Made by a program: the position numbers and the translations under genes. The notes below the pieces were generated by a model that saw only the letters and a program-made list of their open reading frames with translations, ran no database searches and was not told the origin of the DNA. Below are positions 36,355 to 44,766 of a DNA stretch of 64,000 bases, in pieces. Numbering within the stretch: position 1 is the first letter of the stretch; each line of letters opens with the position of its first letter. The stretch comes from Sphingobium sp. AP50 (GTDB lineage Bacteria; Pseudomonadota; Alphaproteobacteria; Sphingomonadales; Sphingomonadaceae), in NCBI RefSeq assembly GCF_900109095.1, contig NZ_FNYZ01000001.1, forward strand, positions 496,001 through 560,000, in the 5' to 3' direction.

Positions 36355-37958
36355 TAGGAACCATCCGCTGTTCGGTCGGTGCTGTCGGCGGTGACGAGGC
36401 TGCTGTCGGCGCTCATCGGGACGTCGGGGATCGGCGTGCTGCTGTCGGTCAGCGGCGCCGGCGTGCCGGTGCGACTCAGCGCCCAGTCATGCTTGTTCGG
36501 GTCTTCGGTGCGCAGCGTCAGCGACACCTGGGCGCTACTGGGATCGATCCCGCGTTTGATCACGATGACATCGCGCCCTGCCAGCCATCCAAGTTCGGTC
36601 AGGCCCGCGTCGATCGTCAGACAGTCGCCGGATCTATATCCAAGCCAGCGCAGTTTGAGCGGCAGCGTGATAGGCTGGGCCTCGCGCGCGTTGACTATGT
36701 CATAGCCCGCCAGCTGCGCCAGCTGGTCGGGCGTCTGACCGGCCTCGCACTGGACCATGGGATAGGACACCATCTTGGTGCGCTCGGTACCGTCCGCGGC
36801 CAGCCAGGCCGCATGCTGGACAGTGCCGGCCGCGACCTGCTCCCAGAAATGATCTTCGCTCGTGTAGCGAGGCGTGATGCCATTGACCCGGTCCCGGATC
36901 GTCTGCGCGGTCTGGATCGACACCTCGCCGATGATATCGTCGCGGGTGATGGTCCCGATCGATATCCGGGGTGCATTGACAAAGCAGGACAGGATCGCGC
37001 CGTACCGGATCGGCTCGCCGCCGCCCGCCTGACAAAGCGCCTTCATCACCTCCCACTTGTCGTCGGCCGTCGTGACCCGGCCGCCGGACTGCCAGCCATT
37101 GGCGTCCGCAACATTGGCGGCTTCGACGAAGGCCGCGACGTCGATCGCGTCGATCGACATGCCGACCCCACCCACGCGGATATTGTTCGGTCCCTGATGC
37201 CAGCCGATCGCAAAGGTCAGCGCCTGTATCCAGGCGTTGCCGGACCAGCCCCAGGTGCTTTCGTCATCCCAGCGCTGGGACCCAGAGCCGCCGGGGAATG
37301 TGCTGTCCTGGCGCGGATCGTAACAGCGAACCCCGTGGACCAGCCAATTCATTTGCGGCGTGCTGGTCAGCGTATGATCGCCGGACGCATCATATTCGAA
37401 TGTATTGATGACCGCCGCATAACCGGACAGCTTGCTGGCGGAGGTCAGTCCCGGCGGCGCACCGATTTGCGGTGTCAGCGGAGCGGCCTCGGGACATTCG
37501 CCGACCTGAACGTCCTGCCAGATGCGGGCATGCCCATCGATAAAATAGGCGCCAACCAGTCCATAGGTACCCGAAAAATTGATCGGGTCCTTCTCCATAT
37601 AGGTCTGGTTGATTGCGTGGATCGGGCCGCAGCCCGACAGGACACTGGTCATCGTGTCCCATTTATTCTTGTTGCCGTGCTGCTTCCGGTACCGGATGTC
37701 GCCGCTCGCCAAGGTCCGCCCGAAGATGATCGGGATTGGCGCGTCCGGATCGGCCGACCAGCTGGTCTGGACGCCGGTAACGCTTGGCTTTTTGGCTGTC
37801 AGGGATCCGAGGATTGTCGTAGCAAGTGTCAGGCCGGTGGCCACCATGGACGCGGCCGTCGCTGTCATCCCCAGCCCAGCGCCGAGCAGCGACGTACCAC
37901 CTGACGGAATCGCAGCGGCGATCGCCACCGCGATCGCCACGATCTTCAGCACCTTCAT
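36354..37958 (-). CDS. Tail tip / hub protein
   Basis: 534 residues. An N-terminal Ala-rich hydrophobic stretch (VLKIVAIAVAIAAAIPSGG) is followed by PIPIIFGRTLASGDIRYRK, then a Trp-rich middle (WLVHGVRCYDPRQDSTF) and ALCQAGGGEPIRYGAILSCFV. The order of genes matches the last tail gene of gene transfer agents and lambda J-like tips. It would sit at the tail end and hold the fibres. It overlaps the next gene downstream by one base. Confidence 0.75.
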   Translation of the reverse strand: MKVLKIVAIAVAIAAAIPSGGTSLLGAGLGMTATAASMVATGLTLATTILGSLTAKKPSVTGVQTSWSADPDAPIPIIFGRTLASGDIRYRKQHGNKNKWDTMTSVLSGCGPIHAINQTYMEKDPINFSGTYGLVGAYFIDGHARIWQDVQVGECPEAAPLTPQIGAPPGLTSASKLSGYAAVINTFEYDASGDHTLTSTPQMNWLVHGVRCYDPRQDSTFPGGSGSQRWDDESTWGWSGNAWIQALTFAIGWHQGPNNIRVGGVGMSIDAIDVAAFVEAANVADANGWQSGGRVTTADDKWEVMKALCQAGGGEPIRYGAILSCFVNAPRISIGTITRDDIIGEVSIQTAQTIRDRVNGITPRYTSEDHFWEQVAAGTVQHAAWLAADGTERTKMVSYPMVQCEAGQTPDQLAQLAGYDIVNAREAQPITLPLKLRWLGYRSGDCLTIDAGLTELGWLAGRDVIVIKRGIDPSSAQVSLTLRTEDPNKHDWALSRTGTPAPLTDSSTPIPDVPMSADSSLVTADSTDRTADGS

Positions 37959-38362
37959 CAGGGCCTCCAGGCAGCGAGGAAGCTGCTGGGCTGGATGATC
38001 GCGGCGCTCTCCGCCCCTTCATAATAGGCCAGCACGCGGCTGTTGGGCATGGCGATGCCGAACGCGCCCAGGAAAGAAAGCGGCGCCGGCATCTCGACGA
38101 TATCGCCGACGATACGTTGCGCCGGCGCAATGCGGTTGCCGATCAGGCCGTCTAGAAAGGCCGGGCCGCTGCCGCCGTTGCGGGACAGCCAGCGCTGGAG
38201 GCCTAGCGGCGTCGACCAGCCGCCTTCCTCGATCGCATAGCCGAACAATCGCAAATGGCTGATGACCATGACGCCGCAATCATGTTCGCCCCACGCAAAG
38301 GCAGGTCCGACAAACCGCTCCATGGTCTGTCGGGTGGCGTCACGCCGATCGGAAAGATTCAT
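37958..38362 (-). CDS. NlpC/P60-like tail assembly protein
   Basis: 134 residues. The N-terminal FAWGEHDCGVMVISHLRLFG has the Cys of an NlpC/P60-type peptidase fold. A downstream GDIVEMPAPLSFLGAFGIA supplies the strand-turn typical of DUF6950/phage K-like proteins. A catalytic His is not obvious, so it may be structural. The position between the DUF2163-like gene and tail tip is the same as GTA gene g14. The ATGA overlap with the upstream gene supports the start. Confidence 0.75.
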   Translation of the reverse strand: MNLSDRRDATRQTMERFVGPAFAWGEHDCGVMVISHLRLFGYAIEEGGWSTPLGLQRWLSRNGGSGPAFLDGLIGNRIAPAQRIVGDIVEMPAPLSFLGAFGIAMPNSRVLAYYEGAESAAIIQPSSFLAAWRP

Positions 38363-39018
38363 GTGGAGAACCGATAATCCTGCGCCGTGGCCAGCTTTTG
38401 CTTGATCGCCCGCCAGCCCCTGGCCGTCGAAACGCCGCCGCTCGGCGGGTTCTGGCCCCAATAACTATTCTCCGTGACGCCGGTCACATGGTCCATGCCG
38501 GTCTCGCCGGGCCAGACGCGATGATGAAAGGCGCTGGACATCACCCGGTCCTCGTCGTTCAGCATCAGATATTCCATCTCGCTGACGATCTCGAAGTCGA
38601 CGCTGGTGGCGGCCTGTCCGATCTTGTGAACCGGATAATCAATGATGCCGCGGATCGGCACATAGGGGTCGCCGATCGACATGCCAGTGGCCTCATCCCG
38701 CGCGCCGATCATGACGGTGACCGGCGATCGCTGGACGGACGGGTCGGTCATTGCCAGCGCCGCGGCATCGCTCTCCGGCAGGATCCCGATGCTGGTGGAC
38801 GGGGCTTCATCACCAAAGCCGTCGCTGATCTCCTCGATCGAATCCCAGCTGCCGAAACCGGGTTCAAGGCCGCGATAGGTTTCGCCATCGATGTCGATCT
38901 CGGCCGAGCCGTCCAGCAGTCGATAGGTGCCTGCCGGCATCTCGATCTTCAGCGCGCCGAACATGGTGACGCGGCTGCCGGCGAAGGCAGCGTCGAGCGC
39001 CGGGGAAAGGACGGTCAT
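38359..39018 (-). CDS. Distal tail protein, DUF2163-like
   Basis: 219 residues. The segments MFGALKIEMPAGTYRLLDG, DIDGETYRGLEPGFG and GIIDYPVHKIGQAATSVDFE suggest a small beta-sandwich tail protein as in the g13 position of gene transfer agents. It overlaps both neighbours by 4 bp. The family name is inferred from size, order and pattern. Confidence 0.65.
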   Translation of the reverse strand: MTVLSPALDAAFAGSRVTMFGALKIEMPAGTYRLLDGSAEIDIDGETYRGLEPGFGSWDSIEEISDGFGDEAPSTSIGILPESDAAALAMTDPSVQRSPVTVMIGARDEATGMSIGDPYVPIRGIIDYPVHKIGQAATSVDFEIVSEMEYLMLNDEDRVMSSAFHHRVWPGETGMDHVTGVTENSYWGQNPPSGGVSTARGWRAIKQKLATAQDYRFST

Positions 39019-39608
39019 GCCCGCTCCAGCACATCAAATTGCAGCACCACTTTCCGGTCAACCGGAATGGCGCGCGTGAAATTGTCGCCCTGCATCCAGC
39101 CCTCGATCACCGGTGCGGCCAGATTGATCGCCTCTGCCCCCGCCAGCTTGGTGCGCAGCGGCGTGGTCAGCAGGACGGTGCCGGCGCCGGACCCATTCAG
39201 GGTCACGGACGCCGCGGCGAAATAGAGATAGCGGTGGCCGTTCTTCGTGATGTTGAGGGCCTGATGCTGGCGAACGACATAGCCGGCGGCCGCGCCGGTG
39301 ATCGCCACTTCCTCGCCGCCCGTCGAAGCGCCCTGCACCGTGATCGACGCGCCAGGTGCGCCGATGATCAGACCGGGTTGGGGCAGGCGGACGATGATGC
39401 CCTTGCGCTTCGCCATGTGGCACCGCGCCGTGAAGATCCGGCTGTCGGGTTCGACAGGCATAGGTGGCGTAGAGAAACGATAGCCGAAGCCGCCACCCAA
39501 GCGATCCACCCTGGAGATAGGGCCGCCCAGCGTCGTCTTTTGAAACACGCCGTAATCCAGCATGACCTCTTCGGAGGACTGCATCCGCACATCGGTCATG
39601 TCGATCAT
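39015..39608 (-). CDS. Distal tail protein, g12/DUF2460 position
   Basis: 197 residues, beta-rich, with a Gly/Thr-rich middle (GAPGASITVQGASTGGEE) and LLTTPLRTKLAGAEAINLAAPVIEGWMQG. It directly follows the tape measure gene, as DUF2460 proteins do in GTA-like tails. Its own sequence is not enough to assign the family. Confidence 0.55.
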   Translation of the reverse strand: MIDMTDVRMQSSEEVMLDYGVFQKTTLGGPISRVDRLGGGFGYRFSTPPMPVEPDSRIFTARCHMAKRKGIIVRLPQPGLIIGAPGASITVQGASTGGEEVAITGAAAGYVVRQHQALNITKNGHRYLYFAAASVTLNGSGAGTVLLTTPLRTKLAGAEAINLAAPVIEGWMQGDNFTRAIPVDRKVVLQFDVLERA

Positions 39609-41977
39609 TTGCCGAGCCTGCTCCGGACACGGCGCGCGTTGCGCTTGTCCATCATCACCACGGCATTCGACTGGGACTGCATCCCGATCGACTGCATCTG
39701 GACGAGCAGATCTTCGGTCACCACCGCGCCGCGCATGTCGAACGTCAAGCTGCTGCCGGGCATGCGGCTCGACCGATTGTCGTTCGCGATCGACAGCCGC
39801 TCGCCGTAGGAGACGTTGGCGATCGGCATGCCGTTGAGCGACAGGACGTTACGGTCGATGCCACGCTTCCCCATCACCGTCATGTCGCCGCCGCCGGCGA
39901 AGCTCATGCTGCTCGGCGCCGAGAGGGCTTCATACTGGCTGTTGATCGACGCCATTGACGATGCGCTGACGCCGCCCAGATTATTGCTGGTACCGAAAAT
40001 CGATCCGATGCCGCTGATGATCGATCCGATGCCGCCGCTACCGCCGACCGCCTGTTGCGCCTGGAAGCGGATGAGGTCCGCGATCAGCTGATTGAACAGC
40101 TGGCCCGCCAGCCCCTTCAGCTTCAGCGTATTGGCCCCGGCCTGCGCCAGCCCGTCGACCATATTGCTGATGCCGTTGGCCGCGATATTCTCATAGGCCT
40201 CGTTGATTTCGTCGGCCGTGTCCGGGATGCTGTCCATATAGGACTCGATCGGCCCCATGGTTTCCCGGTTGATTTCCAGCGTCTTGCCGGTGCGCAGCTT
40301 GCCCAGCTGCTCCAGTTTGGCGCGGGCGATGTCCTTGTCGATGTCGCTGCTGTCGTGTCGGTCCAGCACTTCCTGCGCCGCCAGGCGCACGCTCTCCAGC
40401 TCATTGTCCAGCAGCGCGAGCTGGAGCGCGCGGCGCTCCTTCGCCGTCGTGGCCGTCGCGGCGCGCATCGACAGCATTTCCCGTTCGCGGTCCAGACTGT
40501 CCTGGGCGACCTGCGTCTGCTGCTCCAGCAGTGCATCATCCAGCGCCCAGTTGATCTGCTGCTTCTCCAGATCATAGTTGCGTGCCCGCTGGAGCTTCAG
40601 CGTTGCCGCCTGCTCCTCCGTCAGTTCGCCCTGCTTGACCCGGCTATCGACGTCAGCATCATAGGCATCCTTCGCGCGCAGGAGCCTCTCATCTTCGTAA
40701 GCGGTCCGCTCTTTGAGATTGGTGTTGAGGTCGCGCTCCAACCCGAGTTGATCGTCATAGAGGCCGGCCAACTCATCGCGGTAGCGCTGCGCCAGTTCTT
40801 CGGTGCGATCCTTCGGACCCTTTTTGGGTTTCGTGTTCGGTGTCGGCAATGCGCCTTCAGGGATGAAGGTGCTGACCGCATTTTTATTGCGCTCGCTGGC
40901 GAGGGTACGCTGGAAGTCGGTGTCATTCTGAGCAGCCCGCATCAGCCGGTGCGCTTCGACCTCTCTCGCCCGCGCTTCGGCCAGCGCCTGGATCTGCGCG
41001 CGCGTCGAGACCCCGCCTTCTTCGATCTGCTTGCGTGCCGCCGTTGCCCGTCGGAGCTCTCCAGTGCGCATCTGGAGATAGGTTACAGGATCGCCGGCGA
41101 GCTCCTGCTTTCTTGCGCTTGCGACGAAGCCGGAGGCCCAACTCTCATCGCGCATGATGCGCTCGGAGCCTTTCCAGGTCTTGAAGAACCAGGCAGCCTT
41201 TTCGGCCGCGGTTTCCAATGCTTCCGCCAGTAAGTTAACAGAATTGGCATTGTCCGCCACGATGCCGGCGATCCGGATCGAAAGGACGTTTTTGACCTGC
41301 TCTAGTTTGCTGGCAGCCTTGTCGGCATTCTGGATTTGCGTGTCGGATAGGACAACGCCGGTGTCGTAGGCCGCCTTGCGGAGGCCATTGAGGCCCTCGC
41401 TGCCTTGTTCCAGGAGGCCGTTTAGCTTGGGCCCAAGGTCTTCCCCAAAAAATTTGGCCTGAGTCCTGGCCCGTTTGATTGGGTCTTCTATGCCTTGGAG
41501 CTTATCGGCGAGTTTGGGCAAAACCTCGGCTGCCGTCAGGGCACGCTTTGTAACGCCGTCTTGAACGGAAACCCCTAGATCATGGAAAAGCGTGGCCTGT
41601 GCCTTGGTGCCAGCATGGGCTTCCCCGATATTCTTGTTCAGCGCCTTGAGCGCCGCATCCATGTCCTTCTCGGCCACGCCTGCCTCGGAAGCGGCATAGC
41701 GATATTCCTGCAATTGGTTGGTGGTGACACCCACTTCACTGGCAACAGAGCCGATCGACGCCGCATAATCCAGTGCCCGCTTCGCCGCCTGAAGCGCTTC
41801 TGCGCCGAGAAAGGCGCCGACAAATCCGGTAATTGCAGTCCGGACGCCAGACAAATCGCGCTTGATAGCGGTCGTATCCCGCTCGATCGTTTCACGGGCC
41901 CGCTCTGAGCCATGTTCGAAGTCGGAGGTGTCAAAGCCCAACGTAACGCGGAGAGCGCCGATGATGTCTTTTGCCAT
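39605..41977 (-). CDS. Tail tape measure protein
   Basis: 790 residues. A conserved-looking N-terminus (MAKDIIGALRVTLGFDTSDF) is followed by long helical, coiled-coil stretches (DKLQGIEDPIKRARTQAKFFG; EKQQINWALDDALLEQQTQV) and a hydrophobic Gly/Ser-rich C-terminal region (VGGSGGIGSIISGIGSIFG). It sets tail length and may help DNA entry. The ATG at 41977 has GGAGG eight bases upstream; the GTG at 41989 is less likely. A diverged copy of its first 19 codons lies at 42442-42498 (separate entry). Confidence 0.9.
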   Translation of the reverse strand: MAKDIIGALRVTLGFDTSDFEHGSERARETIERDTTAIKRDLSGVRTAITGFVGAFLGAEALQAAKRALDYAASIGSVASEVGVTTNQLQEYRYAASEAGVAEKDMDAALKALNKNIGEAHAGTKAQATLFHDLGVSVQDGVTKRALTAAEVLPKLADKLQGIEDPIKRARTQAKFFGEDLGPKLNGLLEQGSEGLNGLRKAAYDTGVVLSDTQIQNADKAASKLEQVKNVLSIRIAGIVADNANSVNLLAEALETAAEKAAWFFKTWKGSERIMRDESWASGFVASARKQELAGDPVTYLQMRTGELRRATAARKQIEEGGVSTRAQIQALAEARAREVEAHRLMRAAQNDTDFQRTLASERNKNAVSTFIPEGALPTPNTKPKKGPKDRTEELAQRYRDELAGLYDDQLGLERDLNTNLKERTAYEDERLLRAKDAYDADVDSRVKQGELTEEQAATLKLQRARNYDLEKQQINWALDDALLEQQTQVAQDSLDREREMLSMRAATATTAKERRALQLALLDNELESVRLAAQEVLDRHDSSDIDKDIARAKLEQLGKLRTGKTLEINRETMGPIESYMDSIPDTADEINEAYENIAANGISNMVDGLAQAGANTLKLKGLAGQLFNQLIADLIRFQAQQAVGGSGGIGSIISGIGSIFGTSNNLGGVSASSMASINSQYEALSAPSSMSFAGGGDMTVMGKRGIDRNVLSLNGMPIANVSYGERLSIANDNRSSRMPGSSLTFDMRGAVVTEDLLVQMQSIGMQSQSNAVVMMDKRNARRVRSRLGK

Positions 41978-42018
41978 GCGTGCCTCCACGATACCGTCTG
42001 TGGACGGGGAGAATCAGA

Positions 42019-42441
42019 ATGAAGAAATGTCCGAAATGCGCGGAAGCGATTCAATCCGACGCGGAGATATGCCGATATTGCGGCTATGAATTTGGCTTGT
42101 CGAAGAGCAGCAAAGGGTGCCTGACCACGGCAGCGATATTGATCAGCCTCGTGATAGTGGTCACACAGTGCGATTCGACGGCAAAGAAAAAGGACCAAGC
42201 CGTCGACCACGCTATTGAGGCACGTGTTCGTATAGAGGCGGCCGTCAGATCTCGCCTTCGCGATCCTGATTCTGCGAGGTTTAAGCATCTCAGGAACGGT
42301 TGCGGCTACGTTAATGCTCGAAATGGATTTGGCGGAATGACCGGCGATGTCCCATTCATAGCTACTTCTAAAGGCGTTGTGTTTCGAGAAGATGCGCCAA
42401 CGTCATTTAGGACGCGGTGGAACGACTTCTGCAACAAATAA
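42019..42441 (+). CDS. Moron: zinc-ribbon membrane protein
   Basis: 140 residues, on the opposite strand to the tail genes. An N-terminal zinc ribbon (KKCPKCAEAIQSDAEICRYCGYEF) is followed by one membrane helix (CLTTAAILISLVIVVT). The soluble tail includes AVRSRLRDPDSARFKHL and GCGYVNARNGFGGMTG, a pattern seen in small bacterial and phage surface proteins. GGGGAG precedes the ATG. Its stop abuts the tape-measure relic. A lysogenic or accessory function is likely (inference). Codon use is less GC-biased than its neighbours. Confidence 0.75.
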   Translation: MKKCPKCAEAIQSDAEICRYCGYEFGLSKSSKGCLTTAAILISLVIVVTQCDSTAKKKDQAVDHAIEARVRIEAAVRSRLRDPDSARFKHLRNGCGYVNARNGFGGMTGDVPFIATSKGVVFREDAPTSFRTRWNDFCNK

Positions 42442-42498
42442 ATCGCTGGTATCGAAGCGCAGAGTCACCCGCACGGCGCCGATAATATCGTTCGCCAT
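42442..42498 (-). pseudogene. Relic of a second tape-measure gene start
   Basis: On the minus strand 42498-42442 reads MANDIIGAVRVTLRFDTSD, 16 of 19 identical to the start of the tape measure (MAKDIIGALRVTLGFDTSD). GGAG lies ten bases before its ATG. Similarity ends at the moron stop codon. The two 57-base stretches differ at 17 positions by my count, mostly synonymous, so they are diverged homologues rather than a recent duplication. Confidence 0.8.
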
Positions 42499-42533
42499 TG
42501 TGCGATCTCCATTCGTTCAATATCAAAGCCCGC

Positions 42534-42782
42534 ATGAAGAAGATTGCGGTCAGCGTTTTTTACTTCTTTGGGTTGCTGGCTCTTGTGGCCAGCGCGGCGC
42601 TATTCTGGCGGGCCGAAGGGACGCCGATCAGTTTCTCGCTAAGTCCAGCGGTTCCAGCGGCAAACAACACGGCTATCGCCGGTATCTATTACGGGTTGGC
42701 GGGGGATCTGCTGATCGCCGGTGCGATCCTGTTGGCGACGGGCGCCCTGATCAGTTTCATGACCCGTCACGATTCCGACTGA
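42534..42782 (+). CDS. Small two-helix membrane protein (moron)
   Basis: 82 residues. Two membrane helices (IAVSVFYFFGLLALVASAALF and AGDLLIAGAILLATGALISF) flank a short loop with Ser, Pro and Asn. It lies on the plus strand inside a minus-strand tail operon and overlaps the end of the tail chaperone frame by 16 bp. No strong ribosome site is visible. Function unknown. Confidence 0.5.
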   Translation: MKKIAVSVFYFFGLLALVASAALFWRAEGTPISFSLSPAVPAANNTAIAGIYYGLAGDLLIAGAILLATGALISFMTRHDSD

Positions 42783-43117
42783 TCGTCATCCTCTTCGATC
42801 GCGTGGCCGTAGGCCGCCGCCCAGACCTTCATCTTGTGCCAGGCGGTGTCGTCGCTATCCTCCTCACCATCGGCCTGCGCCAGCACTTCGGATAGAGCTG
42901 GCAGGGTCTTGGTGAAGGAAGTCCAGCAGGCATTATGCCAGGCCACTTCCAGCGCTGCCCGATCGTCGCGACGAACTGCGTCAAGATGGCCGGTGAGCGC
43001 GGATCTGATCAGCAACGGGGTCTGCTCCCAGAAGCTGTCCGGATCATAGCCCGCCTCGCACCAGCGCTGGTGAAGCTTCAGCCAGTCCCAGTCCTCCTGA
43101 TCTACGCCGGAGGGTTT
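42767..43117 (-). CDS. Tail assembly chaperone, frameshifted second part
   Basis: About 116 residues read in the -1 frame after the slippery site at 43111-43117. The product would be a GT-type fusion. Conserved-looking words include WDWLKLHQRWCEAGYDP, FWEQTPLLIRSAL and ALEVAWHNACWTSF, as in the small GTA tail chaperone family (TAC_6-like). In this frame there is a TAA just upstream of the slip site and no ATG or GTG before the conserved part; the first conventional start is TTG at 43015. Expression as a frameshift extension of the upstream gene is therefore likely. Confidence 0.7.
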   Translation of the reverse strand, partial: KPSGVDQEDWDWLKLHQRWCEAGYDPDSFWEQTPLLIRSALTGHLDAVRRDDRAALEVAWHNACWTSFTKTLPALSEVLAQADGEEDSDDTAWHKMKVWAAAYGHAIEEDDDQSES

Positions 43118-43443
43118 GCGCCGTCCTTATCCTCCGCCGTACCGAACGCGCTTTTCATCCCCTTCAGGATCGCATCGAGGAAGCGCGGCGCGCCAAACTC
43201 TTCGATCATCTCCCCCACCTCGATCAGGTGCACATCGGGATGATGCCGACGCAAACCGGCCCAGATCATGACTCGGATCGTATCCATGGCCGGGCCATCG
43301 AAACTATCTTCCAGATCGTCCAGGATGGCCCGGGTCTTCTTGCCCAGCACCGGCTCGGCCGCGCAAAGCGCATTGACGCCCATCTTCAGCGTCAGCCTTC
43401 GCTCGCCCAGCACCAGCGGGACTTCACCGCGCAGCGGGTTCAT
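43102..43443 (-). CDS. Tail assembly chaperone, GTA TA / TAC_11-like
   Basis: 113 residues. NPLRGEVPLVLGERRLTLK and MGVNALCAAEPVLGKKTRAI match the gene-transfer-agent-type chaperone that coats the tape measure before tail assembly. The start overlaps the tail tube stop (TGATG). A slippery heptamer A AAC CCT lies two codons before its stop. Confidence 0.8.
   Translation of the reverse strand: MNPLRGEVPLVLGERRLTLKMGVNALCAAEPVLGKKTRAILDDLEDSFDGPAMDTIRVMIWAGLRRHHPDVHLIEVGEMIEEFGAPRFLDAILKGMKSAFGTAEDKDGANPPA
43111..43117 (-). promoter_or_regulatory. Slippery heptamer A AAC CCT for -1 frameshift
   Basis: In the zero frame the gene reads GCA AAC CCT CCG GCG TAG. The heptamer A AAC CCT fits X XXY YYZ, so both tRNAs can re-pair as AAA CCC after slipping one base back. 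The new frame runs to 42767. It lies where tailed phages place the G/G-T frameshift. Confidence 0.65.
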
Positions 43444-43874
43444 CAGCTATTGACCGCATGGGTCGCGGCGCCGCTCGCCTGGAAGGTCAGCACCGCTTCC
43501 TGCTTACCAGTGATCGGCATGTCCTGGACAGCATAGCTGGTCAGGATAACGCTGCCGCTAATCTTCCGCTTCGTGCTTGCAGCCGCATTATGGACCGACT
43601 TATAGGGGCGCGGCGCCTTGTCCGCGAGCGCGGCCAGCAGCAGCGTGTCGGTGGCGGATCCGGACAGATAGTTGATCCGCACCGTCAGCGTGCCGGGCTC
43701 CATCAGATCTTCACCCTGATAGGTGTGGGCGGCGACCGTATCATGGTCGCTATCCTGATAGGTTGCGCGGGTCGGGTTGCTGGGCGTCACGGAAAGCACG
43801 CCGGCCAGCTTGGCCAGTTCATCCTCGGCCGTGTCGTGCAGCCAGAATTCCGCGCCCTTATTGGCGTTGGACAT
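43443..43874 (-). CDS. Major tail tube protein
   Basis: 143 residues. The words LAGVLSVTPSNPTRATYQDSD, DLMEPGTLTVRINYL and LTFQASGAATHAVNS fit the phage tail tube fold. The N-terminus SNANKGAEFWLHDTAEDELAKL is typical of TTP_2-like tube proteins. Hexamers stack to make the tail tube. It lies directly before the chaperone genes. Confidence 0.8.
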   Translation of the reverse strand: MSNANKGAEFWLHDTAEDELAKLAGVLSVTPSNPTRATYQDSDHDTVAAHTYQGEDLMEPGTLTVRINYLSGSATDTLLLAALADKAPRPYKSVHNAAASTKRKISGSVILTSYAVQDMPITGKQEAVLTFQASGAATHAVNS

Positions 43875-43879
43875 GGGCC

Positions 43880-44290
43880 TTACTCCTTGTGGTAGATGGA
43901 AAGGCGCAGCGTGCGCCCATAGACGGACCGCGCGCCGGCGACGCCGACGACGGGAATAGTGCGGGCCAGTTCAATCAGGCCCTGGACGAAGCGGCGGCCA
44001 TTCACCTCGGCCGCGCCTTCCAGCAGCTGGCCGAGCGCATCCGAGATCGATCGGGCCAGCGCTGGGTGCGGCGCCAGCGTGTCGGCCTGGACCTGTGTTA
44101 TGATCAGATTGTCCCGGCCGTCATGGTCATAGTCCGGCGCGTCATCGATGACGGTAAAGATGATCGCCGGCAGACCGGCGCCCTCCGGTCGATCGTCCCA
44201 GTGCACGGTCGGCGCGCCTTCCCAGTGCGCCAGCTGGGCGGCCAGCGGCGCCGCGATGACGCGCGCGCGCAGATCCTCTTCGAAAGTCAT
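43880..44290 (-). CDS. Tail completion protein, DUF3168-like
   Basis: 136 residues. TFEEDLRARVIAAPLAAQLAH, PAIIFTVIDDAPDYDHDGRD and GRTLRLSIYHKE match the DUF3168/tail terminator family, which caps the tail tube before head joining. The start overlaps the upstream gene's stop by ATGA. Confidence 0.8.
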   Translation of the reverse strand: MTFEEDLRARVIAAPLAAQLAHWEGAPTVHWDDRPEGAGLPAIIFTVIDDAPDYDHDGRDNLIITQVQADTLAPHPALARSISDALGQLLEGAAEVNGRRFVQGLIELARTIPVVGVAGARSVYGRTLRLSIYHKE

Positions 44291-44766
44291 TGCCGGCGCA
44301 CCACGCGCATCAGAGCGGCATCCAGTTCCTCGGCCAGCGCGATCGCGCATTCGCCCAGGACATCACCGGCCGTCGTGTTCCAGGCGACAGAGACGTGCGG
44401 CTGCGGCGGCACCCATGTCAGTGTGTCGCCGCGCTTGTGCATGAACCCAAACTCCAGCCAGGTGCCGACAGGGTCATTGGTGCCGGCGTAGACCTCCGCG
44501 CGGGTATTCCCGGCTTTCCGTTTGATCTTGGCCTGGCGCTCATTGAGCTTCGTGCTGATGATGAAGCTGTCGCGATAGGCGTAGGCCGGGCGATCAGGAG
44601 AATCGGACGGACTGTCGGTCGGCGCGATATCCTTCACCACAGCAAGGAAAGGCTGCAGCGCTCGCTTACCCGCGCGCTCCAGCGCATTTTTCTGCATCTG
44701 TTTGGGCAGCGCGTTCAAGGTGTTGAGGAGGGCGTCGAGCCCCTCCATTTTGAACTCGCCGCTCAT
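44287..44766 (-). CDS. HK97 gp10-like head-tail joining protein
   Basis: 159 residues. LDALLNTLNALPKQMQKNAL, GKRALQPFLAVVKDIAP and EFGFMHKRGDTLTWVPPQPH are typical of the HK97 gp10 family. It acts at the head-tail connection or tail completion. It overlaps both neighbours by 4 bp. Confidence 0.85.
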   Translation of the reverse strand: MSGEFKMEGLDALLNTLNALPKQMQKNALERAGKRALQPFLAVVKDIAPTDSPSDSPDRPAYAYRDSFIISTKLNERQAKIKRKAGNTRAEVYAGTNDPVGTWLEFGFMHKRGDTLTWVPPQPHVSVAWNTTAGDVLGECAIALAEELDAALMRVVRRQ

